Shown: in pieces, positions 1 to 7,196 of the stretch
Numbering within the stretch: the first letter of the stretch is position 1
How the letters are laid out: each line of letters starts with the position of its first letter
NCBI GenBank assembly: GCA_009936675.1
Contig: JAACDY010000013.1
Span: 1-12,758, forward strand
Length of the DNA stretch: 12,758 bases
Direction of reading: 5' to 3'
Source: Bacteroidota bacterium
Lineage (GTDB): Bacteria; Bacteroidota; Bacteroidia; Flavobacteriales; Flavobacteriaceae
Translations under genes and position numbers: made by a program
The notes under the pieces: model-generated
Databases searched by the model: none
Seen by the model: only the letters and a program-made list of their open reading frames with translations
What the model was told of the DNA's origin: nothing

Positions 1-201
1 GTATTTACCCGTAAATGGATACTCAGTGGCTGCTTTTCTCAAAACCATGTAGGACATTTTTGGAAGTTCCTCCTTCCATTCTTGATCGGTTTTTTCGACC
101 GCATAGATTTTGTCCTCTCTAGATTTTTTTTCTTGGGAAACGCCATTACAGCTTATCAGGACAAGTGTGACTAAAAATATAACCTGGTTTTTCATCATCA
201 T
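1..201 (-). CDS. msrB: Peptide-methionine (R)-S-oxide reductase MsrB, predicted lipoprotein, N-terminal 67 residues only
   Basis: Partial gene read on the minus strand; it starts at 201 and runs off the left edge. MsrB enzymes reduce the R epimer of methionine sulfoxide in proteins. Residues 41-67 match the start of the MsrB domain: an EW pair at 41-42, LPKMSYMVLRKAATE at 46-60 and the family-typical YPFTGKY at 61-67. The zinc cysteines and catalytic cysteine lie outside the window. The N-terminus has a basic start, a hydrophobic stretch (VIFLVTLVLIS, 7-17) and a lipobox-like LISC with Cys18. This suggests export and lipid anchoring, so the enzyme would act on envelope proteins. Cleavage by signal peptidase I after the nearby VSQ (21-23) is an alternative. 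Three ATG codons stand in tandem (201-193), so the exact start is uncertain by one or two residues. It is divergent from the transporter gene. Family call is fairly firm despite the truncation. Confidence 0.82.
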   Translation of the reverse strand, partial: MMMKNQVIFLVTLVLISCNGVSQEKKSREDKIYAVEKTDQEWKEELPKMSYMVLRKAATEYPFTGKY

Positions 202-313
202 CTCGATTGAATTTTATTTATAACTAAAGGTAGTTGATTTTAAAAAATAAATTCATTACCCTAGGTCAAAACAAATGAATTCATAAATTGTGCCAGTTTA
301 TCATTTGGAAGCA

Positions 314-1639
314 ATGGAAAGAAAAAATAGGTTGGAAAAAGGAAATTCCAAATTAATTAATGCTTGGGCTTCCTATGATTGGGCCAATTCCGTGTATCCA
401 CTGGTCATCAGTTCTACCGTTTTTCCTATTTACTATAGCTCGATATCAGAGGACATCAGTACCATTGAATTTTTGGGATACGATTTTAAAAATACAGCTT
501 TGATCAGTTTTGTAACAGCGATGGCCTTTGTGGTTGTAGCCTTCAATTCTCCTTTGCTTTCAGGTATAGCGGATTATATAGGAAACAAAAAACGATTCAT
601 GAAAATTTTTGTCTATACTGGATCCATTTCCTGTATGGGACTTTATTTCTTTGAATTGGACAGCATCTACATGGGTTTGTTTTTTTATTTCTTGACACTG
701 ATTGGCTTTTGGGCCAGTTTGGTCTTTTACAACTCCTATTTACCTGATATTGCCCATCCCGAACAGCAAGATTTTGCCAGTGCGAGAGGTTTTTCAATGG
801 GATACATAGGTAGTGTGTTGTTGTTGATTTTAAATTTATCAATGGTAATGCAGCCCGATTGGTATGGTATTACGGGTACTCCTGTTGAATCCTCCTTAAA
901 AGCCATGAAATATTCATTTATCACCGTGGGTATTTGGTGGGCTTTGTTCAGTCAATATGCATTTTATCACTTACCCAAAGGCAATAAAGAAGGCAAGGTC
1001 ACCAAAGATATTTTTTGGAATGGATTTTTAGAACTGAAAAAAGTTTGGTATAAGTTGAATGATTATCCGATTTTGAAGAAGTTTCTCCCAGCCTTTTTTA
1101 TCTATAGTACTGCTTTACAAACGGTTATTTTAATTGCCACTTATTTTGGCGAAGAGGAAATCATGTGGGCAAATACCGAACAAAAAACAATAGGTTTGAT
1201 TGTTAGTATTTTATTGATTCAAATTGTTGCGATTTTTGGAGCCTATGCTACTGCTGCAGCCTCCAAAAGATTTGGCAATATTTCTACTTTGATAGTTGTC
1301 AATTTTATTTGGGCTGTATTGTGCATTTTTGCTTTTTTTATCAGAACTCCGGTGGAGTTCTATGTCGCAGCAGCTGGAGTAGGCATGGTGGTGGGAGGGA
1401 TACAGTCTTTGTCTCGATCAACCTATTCTAAGTTGATCCCCGAGACGGATGACACAACCTCTTTTTTTAGTTTTTATGATGTAACTGAAAAGGTGGGGAT
1501 TATTATAGGGATGGCCATGTTTGGGACCCTTGATCAGTTCACAGGTAGTATGCGCAACGCAATCTTATTCTTTATTGTTCTTTTTGTGGCAGGGGCTTTA
1601 CTTTTGTCTCGTATTCCCAACAATCGTACAGCAAAATAA
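314..1639 (+). CDS. MFS transporter, UMF1 (Atg22-like) family
   Basis: A polytopic membrane protein of about 441 residues with around 11-12 hydrophobic segments along its whole length. The N-terminus carries the family-typical INAWASYDWANSVYPLVIS (residues 15-33), which marks the UMF1 branch of the major facilitator superfamily, related to yeast vacuolar Atg22. Bacterial members are uncharacterised permeases of the inner membrane, and the substrate cannot be read from sequence. Near the C-terminus, GGIQSLSRSTYSKLIPE is a conserved cytoplasmic loop of this family, followed by the last helices. The frame is open back to a stop at 284-286, so GTG at 290 is also possible. I prefer ATG 314, because UMF1 proteins usually begin about 10-20 residues before the YDWANS motif. 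A GGAAG lies just upstream of that ATG, but too close to be a good ribosome binding site. It is apparently transcribed alone, and no clear terminator follows. Confidence 0.85.
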   Translation: MERKNRLEKGNSKLINAWASYDWANSVYPLVISSTVFPIYYSSISEDISTIEFLGYDFKNTALISFVTAMAFVVVAFNSPLLSGIADYIGNKKRFMKIFVYTGSISCMGLYFFELDSIYMGLFFYFLTLIGFWASLVFYNSYLPDIAHPEQQDFASARGFSMGYIGSVLLLILNLSMVMQPDWYGITGTPVESSLKAMKYSFITVGIWWALFSQYAFYHLPKGNKEGKVTKDIFWNGFLELKKVWYKLNDYPILKKFLPAFFIYSTALQTVILIATYFGEEEIMWANTEQKTIGLIVSILLIQIVAIFGAYATAAASKRFGNISTLIVVNFIWAVLCIFAFFIRTPVEFYVAAAGVGMVVGGIQSLSRSTYSKLIPETDDTTSFFSFYDVTEKVGIIIGMAMFGTLDQFTGSMRNAILFFIVLFVAGALLLSRIPNNRTAK

Positions 1640-1654
1640 ATCCAAAATACTGTA

Positions 1655-1685
1655 TTGGCATAACAATTGAATATAATTACTTTAA
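1655..1685 (+). promoter_or_regulatory. Weak candidate promoter for lon-cmk
   Basis: TTG at 1655-1657 is followed 20 bases later by TACTTTAA at 1678-1685, a partial match to the Bacteroidota -7 element TAnnTTTG. A sigma-70-like TATAAT sits at 1672-1677 but has no -35 partner at the right distance. The 125-base gap between the transporter gene and lon holds nothing else I recognise. No heat-shock operator of the CIRCE type is visible. Confidence 0.25.
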
Positions 1686-1764
1686 AAGTTCATAAGCTGT
1701 GTTTTTCTGCAAATGATAGGGCATAAAGACCACACTGCATGACAACTTGACTGAAAAATCATAT

Positions 1765-4221
1765 ATGGCCAAATCTAGTTTTACATCATTTGACAATTTG
1801 ACACTTCAAGATATTGAAGCGGAGGCAGAACTCATCCCCTTGCTTACTACTGAGGATGAGGAAGCACTTAGAAATGAAGAATTACCCAAGGAAGTAGCGA
1901 TACTCCCGCTCAGAAATACGGTACTTTTTCCGGGAGTGGTTATCCCCATTACCGCAGGAAGAGACAAATCCATTCAATTGATCAAGGATGCTAACAAATC
2001 TGATAATATCATTGGAGTAGTAGCTCAAAAGGATCAAAATATAGAAAACCCTTCCCCCTCCGATTTATATTCGCTCGGAACAGTGGCGCAAATCCTTAGG
2101 GTTCTCAAAATGCCCGATGGCAATACAACGGTAATTATTCAAGGAAAAAGAAGATTTGAGATTCAAAGCATTACCAAAGAAGAGCCTTATTTAAAAGCCT
2201 CCATTAAGCCTGTAGAGGAAACCTTTCCAGCAAAAGACAATTCGGAGTTTAAAGCCATTATTGATTCCATAAAAGATATGGCATTAAAGATTATTCACGA
2301 AAATCCAAACATACCTTCGGAAGCGTCTTTTGCTATCAAGAACATTCAAAGTCATGCTTTTTTGATCAATTTTGTTTCTTCCAATATGAATCTATCCGTT
2401 ATAGAGAAACAAAGGGTTTTGTCCATTTTTGATCTTCAGGAGAGTGCTATTGAATGTCTCAAACTGATGAATATAGAATATCAAAAATTAGAGTTAAAAA
2501 ACGATATTCAATCCAAGGTGAGGACAGATTTGGATCAGCAGCAAAGAGAATATTACCTCAATCAACAGATGAAAACCATCCAAGAGGAGTTGGGAGTGGT
2601 TTCTTTTGAGGAAGAGGTTGAAGAAATGCGGATGCGTTCCAAACAAAAAAAGTGGGACAAAACTGTTGGAGCTCAATTTGATAAAGAATTGGCCAAACTT
2701 CAGCGCATGAATCCTCAGGTGGCAGAGTATTCTGTTCAACGGAATTATTTGGATCTTTTTCTAGACTTACCATGGAATGAATTTTCAGAGGACAAATTCG
2801 ATTTAAAGAAGGCCCAAAAGATTCTCGATCGTGACCATTTTGGGTTGGAGGACGTCAAGAAACGCATCATAGAGTATTTGGCAGTTTTAAAACTTCGCAA
2901 CGATATGAAGTCTCCCATTTTGTGTTTGTTTGGCCCTCCCGGAGTTGGTAAAACCTCGCTGGGGAAATCCATCGCAGAGGCCTTGGGTCGATCTTATGTT
3001 AGGATTTCCTTAGGGGGAATGCGTGACGAAGCCGAAATCAGAGGCCATCGTAAAACCTACATAGGAGCCTTACCGGGACGTATCATTCAAAGTTTGAAAA
3101 AAGCAGGTACTTCGAATCCTGTTTTTGTTTTGGACGAAATTGACAAGGTCAGTACAGGGGTTCAAGGAGATCCAGCGGCGGCTTTGCTCGAGGTGTTGGA
3201 TCCTGAGCAAAACACAGCTTTTTACGATAATTTCCTAGAGATGGGATACGATTTATCAAAAGTTATGTTTGTTGCCACCGCCAATAGCTTATCACCCATC
3301 CACCCAGCCCTGAGGGATCGAATGGAAATGATTAATATTTCGGGCTATACTTTGGAGGAAAAATCTGCCATAGCCAAAAGACACCTATTACCCAAGCAGC
3401 TCAAAGAACACGGATTAAAAAATAAACAATTGAGTTTGAATAAGGCTGTTTTGGATAAAATGGTCGAGGGATATACCCGAGAGTCGGGGGTAAGAGGTCT
3501 TGAAAAGCAAGTGGCCAAGGCGGTTCGATATGCTGCCAAGTCCATTGCTATGGAAGAGGATTACAAAATTAATCCCGCTCCCGATGATTTGGTCGAGATT
3601 TTGGGGCCGGAAAAGGTGCACCGAGACCTCTACGAAAACAATCATGTGGCTGGAGTTGTAACTGGTTTGGCATGGACTTCAGTAGGAGGGGATATTCTCT
3701 TTATTGAGTCTGCAATTTCTGAAGGAAAAGGTCAACTTTCTATTACTGGAAACTTGGGGAAGGTAATGAAAGAGTCAGCCACGATTGCCATGGAGTTTAT
3801 CAAATCCAATAAAGCATTATTGGGTCTGGAACAATTTGCCTTTGATCAATACAATGTACATATCCATGTACCAGAGGGAGCCACCCCAAAGGATGGCCCG
3901 AGTGCAGGAATTACCATGCTCACCTCCTTGGTGTCACTTTTTACTCAAAAAAGAGTTAAAAGTAAACTGGCAATGACAGGTGAAATCACCCTTAGGGGAA
4001 AAGTTTTGCCTGTGGGAGGAATCAAGGAAAAAATCCTTGCCGCTAAAAGGTCTAAAATAAAAGAAATTATTTTGTGTCAGGACAACAAAAAGGATATCGA
4101 CCAAATCAATGAAAAATATTTAAAAGGCTTGACTTTCCATTATGTCAGGGAAATGAAAGAAGTGCTGGATATTGCGATACTCTCCAAAAAAGTACTGCAT
4201 CCTAAAACATTTAAATCATAG
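1765..4221 (+). CDS. lon: ATP-dependent endopeptidase La (Lon protease)
   Basis: Lon is a cytoplasmic homohexameric AAA+ serine protease that unfolds and degrades misfolded and some regulatory proteins. All parts are visible in 818 residues. The N-terminal LON substrate-binding domain begins near VAILPLRNTVLFPG and is followed by a helical linker. The AAA+ module has Walker A GPPGVGKT (390-397, Lys396), Walker B VFVLDEID (453-460) and a sensor/arginine region in ATANSLSPIHPALRDRME. The C-terminal protease domain has DGPSAG with catalytic Ser713 and GGIKEK with catalytic Lys756. The Ser-Lys spacing of 43 residues equals that of the E. coli enzyme (679/722). The ATG at 1765 is preferred over an in-frame TTG at 1747, since the open frame before it is only six codons. 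A roughly 35-residue acidic leader precedes the LON domain, common in Bacteroidota Lon. cmk follows after 4 bases, so the two are probably co-transcribed. Confidence 0.97.
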   Translation: MAKSSFTSFDNLTLQDIEAEAELIPLLTTEDEEALRNEELPKEVAILPLRNTVLFPGVVIPITAGRDKSIQLIKDANKSDNIIGVVAQKDQNIENPSPSDLYSLGTVAQILRVLKMPDGNTTVIIQGKRRFEIQSITKEEPYLKASIKPVEETFPAKDNSEFKAIIDSIKDMALKIIHENPNIPSEASFAIKNIQSHAFLINFVSSNMNLSVIEKQRVLSIFDLQESAIECLKLMNIEYQKLELKNDIQSKVRTDLDQQQREYYLNQQMKTIQEELGVVSFEEEVEEMRMRSKQKKWDKTVGAQFDKELAKLQRMNPQVAEYSVQRNYLDLFLDLPWNEFSEDKFDLKKAQKILDRDHFGLEDVKKRIIEYLAVLKLRNDMKSPILCLFGPPGVGKTSLGKSIAEALGRSYVRISLGGMRDEAEIRGHRKTYIGALPGRIIQSLKKAGTSNPVFVLDEIDKVSTGVQGDPAAALLEVLDPEQNTAFYDNFLEMGYDLSKVMFVATANSLSPIHPALRDRMEMINISGYTLEEKSAIAKRHLLPKQLKEHGLKNKQLSLNKAVLDKMVEGYTRESGVRGLEKQVAKAVRYAAKSIAMEEDYKINPAPDDLVEILGPEKVHRDLYENNHVAGVVTGLAWTSVGGDILFIESAISEGKGQLSITGNLGKVMKESATIAMEFIKSNKALLGLEQFAFDQYNVHIHVPEGATPKDGPSAGITMLTSLVSLFTQKRVKSKLAMTGEITLRGKVLPVGGIKEKILAAKRSKIKEIILCQDNKKDIDQINEKYLKGLTFHYVREMKEVLDIAILSKKVLHPKTFKS

Positions 4222-4225
4222 TCCA

Positions 4226-4897
4226 TTGAATTCACGCAAAGTTATTGCCATCGATGGTTATGCCTCTACTGGAAAAAGTACATTGGCCAAAATGCTCTCC
4301 AGACACTACCACCTCCCCTTTATTGACTCTGGTGCTTTGTATCGAGGCGTTACCCTTTTTGCTTTAGAAAAAGGTTTTTTAAAAGACAACGAACTTGATC
4401 AAAAGGCATTCAACGGTGCCTTGAAAGGGCTAAGCTTGAGGTTAGAGCCCGATACAGGGGATTTATATCTTAATGGTGAAAACGTTTCTCAAAAAATAAG
4501 GCTCCCCCAAGTATCTGATCATGTCAGTACCATTGCCGCTCTGTCCGTTGTTAGAGAATTTTTACTTCTTCAACAGCGTCAAATGGCTCACGAAAATGGC
4601 TTGGTGATGGACGGCAGAGACATTGGTACAGTGGTATTCCCCAATGCTGATCACAAGTTCTTTTTTACTGCCCGACCAGAGGTCAGAGCCCAAAGGCGTT
4701 ATGAAGAACTCAAAGCACAGGGCCAAGAAACGACTTTTGAGGAAGTGTTGAATAATCTAATACATCGTGACCAAACCGATAGCAGTAGAGAGGTTGCCCC
4801 ACTTCGCAAGGCAGACGATGCCATAGAGATTGATACTTCTGAGGTGACAACCAACCAAGTATTTGCTCATTTGATAGAAAAAATAGACGCTAAATAA
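4226..4897 (+). CDS. cmk: Cytidylate kinase (CMP/dCMP kinase)
   Basis: This enzyme phosphorylates CMP and dCMP with ATP to give CDP and dCDP, in the cytoplasm. From the chosen start, the P-loop is GYASTGKST (11-19, Lys17). It is followed by DSGALYRG (34-41), the CMP-kinase version of the nucleotide-binding motif. MDGRDIGTVVFPNADHKFFF is also family-specific, and the lid/C-terminal region contains the RR motif and RDQTDSSREVAPLRKADDAI. The length of 223 residues is normal for the family. No ATG lies between the lon stop and the P-loop. The best start is TTG at 4226, 4 bases past the lon stop, giving the usual short leader before the first beta strand. A longer in-frame TTG at 4172 would overlap lon by 50 bases and add 18 unconserved residues. 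cmk next to rpsA is a widespread bacterial arrangement, but here rpsA has its own promoter. Confidence 0.95.
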   Translation: MNSRKVIAIDGYASTGKSTLAKMLSRHYHLPFIDSGALYRGVTLFALEKGFLKDNELDQKAFNGALKGLSLRLEPDTGDLYLNGENVSQKIRLPQVSDHVSTIAALSVVREFLLLQQRQMAHENGLVMDGRDIGTVVFPNADHKFFFTARPEVRAQRRYEELKAQGQETTFEEVLNNLIHRDQTDSSREVAPLRKADDAIEIDTSEVTTNQVFAHLIEKIDAK

Positions 4898-4909
4898 AAT
4901 CCTTAAATA

Positions 4910-4940
4910 TTTGTTAATAAGCATATTCCTATTAAATTTG
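4910..4940 (+). promoter_or_regulatory. Bacteroidota-type promoter of rpsA
   Basis: TTTG at 4910-4913 and TAAATTTG at 4933-4940 are separated by exactly 19 bases. Both elements fully match the consensus for the primary sigma factor of Bacteroidota (TTTG, then TAnnTTTG). Transcription would start near 4944-4947, leaving a leader of about 100 bases before the rpsA ATG. It is the cleanest promoter in the window, as expected for a highly expressed ribosomal protein gene. Confidence 0.8.
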
Positions 4941-4944
4941 CGCA

Positions 4945-5018
4945 CTCTTAAATTGATAGGGAAATAAGAGAGTAGGAAAATAACGTTAACAGCTTCTGTC
5001 GTTTCAATTAGATTTCCC
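4945..5018 (+). promoter_or_regulatory. Possible structured leader of rpsA mRNA
   Basis: Three complementary pairs lie in the untranslated leader. CTCTTA (4945-4950) pairs with TAAGAG (4965-4970). AATTGA (4951-4956) pairs with TCAATT (5004-5009). GGGAAAT (4959-4965) pairs with ATTTCCC (5012-5018). The last two cross each other, as in a pseudoknot, and the first partly competes with the third. S1 is known to repress its own mRNA in E. coli through leader structure, so autoregulation is a reasonable guess. The pairs are short and the DNA is AT-rich, so chance remains possible. Confidence 0.28.
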
Positions 5019-5048
5019 GAAGGGCAGAATACAAATTTCATCACAGCC

Positions 5049-7094
5049 ATGGCTGAGAAAAAAACCACTTCAACAGAAAAAACTACTGAAGAAAAAGTTG
5101 AAGAACCTAAAAAAGCGGCCGCAAAAAAAACTACTGCCGCGAAAAAAACCACTACAACCAAAAAAACTACTACAGCTAAGAAAACTACTACAGCTAAGAA
5201 AACTACTACAGCTAAGAAAACTACCACAGCTACTAAAAAAGCCGAGGTAGAGAAGCCTGAAGTTGTTGAGGAAACTGTTGCCCAAGAGGAAGTTGCTGCT
5301 GCTCCAGCAGAAGAAGCAACTCCTGCGAAATCAAAAGCCACAGCGACCGAAGAGAAGGATGATTTTTTAGAAAACTTTAATTGGCACAATTACCAAGAAG
5401 GTATTGATGTAATCGAAGATGATCAGTTGAAGGAATTTGAAGCTTTGGTGGCTGAAAACTTTGTTGATACTGCGGACGAGGATTTGTTGGAGGGAACCAT
5501 TGTTCACATGACGGATCGTGAGGCCATCATTGATATCAACGCCAAATCAGAAGGTGTAATTTCGCTCAACGAATTCAGATATAATCCCAACCTCAAAGTT
5601 GGTGACAAAGTAGAGGTAATCGTAGATACTCGTGAAGATAAAACAGGACAACTCATCCTATCACATAGAAAAGCTCGTGTAATTAAGGCTTGGGATCGTG
5701 TTAATAATGCCCACGACAATGGCGAAATTGTAAATGGGTTTGTAAAATGTCGTACCAAAGGAGGAATGATCGTTGATGTATTTGGAATCGAAGCTTTCTT
5801 GCCTGGTTCTCAAATCGATGTGAAGCCTATTAGAGATTACGATCAATACGTTGACAAAACCATGGAATTCAAAGTGGTTAAAATCAACCACGAATTCAAA
5901 AACGTTGTTGTCTCTCACAAGGCGTTGATTGAGGCTGATCTTGAAGAGCAAAAGAAAGAGATTATTGGTCAGTTGGAGAAAGGACAAGTACTGGAGGGTA
6001 CAGTAAAAAATATTACTTCCTACGGAGTGTTTGTTGATCTTGGAGGTGTAGATGGATTGGTTCACATTACAGATTTGTCTTGGAGCCGAATCAACCACCC
6101 CAACGAAATATTGGAGTTGGATCAAAAGCTCAATGTTGTAATCCTTGACTTTGATGATGATAAGTCAAGAATTCAATTAGGCTTGAAACAATTGAACGCC
6201 CACCCGTGGGATCGATTGAGTGAAGAGCTTAAACAAGGTGATCAAGTTAAAGGAAAAGTGGTCGTAATTGCCGACTATGGTGCTTTTATCGAAATAGAAG
6301 AAGGTGTAGAAGGATTGGTCCACGTTTCTGAAATGTCATGGTCAACCCATTTGAGATCTGCTCAAGACTTTGTTAATGTCGGTGATGAAGTAGATGCCGT
6401 TTTATTAAGTCTGGATCGCGAAACCCGAAAAATGTCTTTGGGAATCAAACAACTTACTCCTGACCCATGGACTGATATTACCACCAAATACCCTGTAGGT
6501 TCCAAACACAAAGGAATTGTCAGAAACTTTACCAATTTTGGAGTATTTATTGAATTGGAAGAAGGAGTAGATGGATTGGTTTATATCTCCGATTTGTCTT
6601 GGACCAAGAAAGTGAAGCGTCCGTCTGAACTTTTGACTTTGGCCGATGAAATCGAAGTTGTAGTATTGGAGCTTGACGTAGAGGGCAGAAAACTAAGCCT
6701 AGGTCACAAGCAAACCCAAGAAAACCCTTGGGATAAATATGCTGATGAGTTTGCGTTGGATTCTATTCACAAAACCGCCATCACAGAAATCGTTGACAAA
6801 GGGGCAACCATTAAGTTTAACGAAGATGTGATTGCGTTTGTTCCACAAAGACATATGGAGAAAGAAGATGGTTCTAAATTGACCAAAGGCGAGGAAGCCG
6901 ATTTTAAAATCATCGAATTTAATAGAGAGTTCAAGCGCGTTGTCGCTTCTCATACCAACTTGTTTAAAGAGCAAGAAAAGCTCAATTACAACAGGGCTGC
7001 AAAGAAAGTCAAAGAAAACAATTCTGAAAGAACCACATTGGGTGATTTAGATGCTTTGGCAGACTTAAAGCAGAAAATGAAAGACAACAGTTAA
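5049..7094 (+). CDS. rpsA: 30S ribosomal protein S1 with Lys/Thr/Ala-rich N-terminal extension
   Basis: S1 binds mRNA on the 30S subunit and helps start translation, which fits a lineage whose genes mostly lack Shine-Dalgarno sites. The 681 residues hold six S1 (OB-fold) domains at about 147-215, 226-293, 312-383, 397-470, 482-556 and 569-640. Domains 3-5 carry the clearest cores (YGVFVDLGGVDGLVHITDLS, YGAFIEIEEGVEGLVHVSEM, FGVFIELEEGVDGLVYISDL). Domains 1, 2 and 6 are more divergent, as usual. The flavobacterial S1 body normally starts near FLENFNWHNYQEGID (106-120). Before it is a low-complexity extension of about 105 residues. Residues 21-64 are a basic tract of KKTTTA repeats resembling histone H1-like tails, and 65-105 is acidic/alanine-rich. 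The ATG at 5049 has no Shine-Dalgarno sequence. The gene has its own promoter and an intrinsic terminator, so it is probably monocistronic. Confidence 0.97.
   Translation: MAEKKTTSTEKTTEEKVEEPKKAAAKKTTAAKKTTTTKKTTTAKKTTTAKKTTTAKKTTTATKKAEVEKPEVVEETVAQEEVAAAPAEEATPAKSKATATEEKDDFLENFNWHNYQEGIDVIEDDQLKEFEALVAENFVDTADEDLLEGTIVHMTDREAIIDINAKSEGVISLNEFRYNPNLKVGDKVEVIVDTREDKTGQLILSHRKARVIKAWDRVNNAHDNGEIVNGFVKCRTKGGMIVDVFGIEAFLPGSQIDVKPIRDYDQYVDKTMEFKVVKINHEFKNVVVSHKALIEADLEEQKKEIIGQLEKGQVLEGTVKNITSYGVFVDLGGVDGLVHITDLSWSRINHPNEILELDQKLNVVILDFDDDKSRIQLGLKQLNAHPWDRLSEELKQGDQVKGKVVVIADYGAFIEIEEGVEGLVHVSEMSWSTHLRSAQDFVNVGDEVDAVLLSLDRETRKMSLGIKQLTPDPWTDITTKYPVGSKHKGIVRNFTNFGVFIELEEGVDGLVYISDLSWTKKVKRPSELLTLADEIEVVVLELDVEGRKLSLGHKQTQENPWDKYADEFALDSIHKTAITEIVDKGATIKFNEDVIAFVPQRHMEKEDGSKLTKGEEADFKIIEFNREFKRVVASHTNLFKEQEKLNYNRAAKKVKENNSERTTLGDLDALADLKQKMKDNS
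5163..5234 (+). repeat. In-frame 18-bp tandem repeat inside rpsA
   Basis: The unit AAAACTACTACAGCTAAG occurs three times without a mismatch (5163-5180, 5181-5198, 5199-5216). A fourth copy (5217-5234) has one change in the KTTTA-coding part and a different last codon. Decayed relatives extend upstream to about 5120. Each unit is six codons and encodes KTTTAK, so gain or loss of copies would keep the frame. Near identity at third codon positions points to recent duplication by slippage. Confidence 0.95.
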
Positions 7095-7119
7095 GATAAA
7101 TTATTATTCTTAAAGTCAT

Positions 7120-7145
7120 AACCCTTCCTATGGAAGGGTTTTTTT
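7120..7145 (+). terminator. Intrinsic terminator after rpsA
   Basis: A perfect 9-bp stem, AACCCTTCC (7120-7128) with GGAAGGGTT (7132-7140), closes a three-base loop TAT and runs into seven T residues (7139-7145). It lies 25 bases after the rpsA stop and is a textbook rho-independent terminator. Confidence 0.93.
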
Positions 7146-7146
7146 G

Positions 7147-7178
7147 TTGAATGGATTCATTAAAAAATGATACTTTTG
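7147..7178 (+). promoter_or_regulatory. Bacteroidota-type promoter of pyrR-pyrB
   Basis: TTG at 7147-7149 and a perfect -7 element TACTTTTG at 7171-7178 are 21 bases apart. The start of transcription should fall near 7182-7185, leaving only about 12-15 bases before the pyrR ATG. The -33 element begins two bases after the T-tract of the preceding terminator. Confidence 0.7.
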
Positions 7179-7196
7179 TGCAATCAATAGTTCCTA

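Noticed and set aside
275..286. ATG at 275 upstream of the transporter
   Set aside because: It is in frame but is followed two codons later by TAA (284-286), so it cannot start the transporter.
290..313. GTG start for the transporter, adding eight residues
   Set aside because: The added residues do not resemble the family N-terminus and the ATG at 314 gives the expected distance to YDWANS. It remains possible.
202..313. Divergent promoters between msrB and the transporter
   Set aside because: The minus-strand TACCTTTA matches the -7 element in part but has no TTTG partner at a suitable distance, and no plus-strand element fits. The region surely contains promoters, but I cannot point to them.
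1640..1764. Possible terminator or heat-shock operator between the transporter gene and lon
   Set aside because: The only inverted match (CCAA near 1642 with TTGG near 1655) is short, mismatched and lacks a T-tract; no CIRCE-like repeat is present.
3785..3976. Plus-strand 63-codon frame inside the lon protease domain
   Set aside because: It is out of frame with a well-conserved lon region and has no resemblance to any family.
4172..4225. Longer cmk start at TTG 4172 within lon
   Set aside because: It adds 18 residues absent from the family pattern and overlaps lon by 50 bases. TTG 4226 fits better.
5070..5285. A 71-codon minus-strand frame rich in Ser, Cys and Phe over the rpsA N-terminus
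   Set aside because: Again a mirror of the 18-bp repeat; the coding strand gives a well-supported ribosomal protein.
4757..5389. A 210-codon minus-strand frame opposite cmk and rpsA with repeated FLAVVVF units
   Set aside because: It is the antisense reading of the rpsA tandem repeat and of the cmk end. It has no separate promoter or family resemblance, and its repetitive hydrophobicity follows from the KTTTAK codons.
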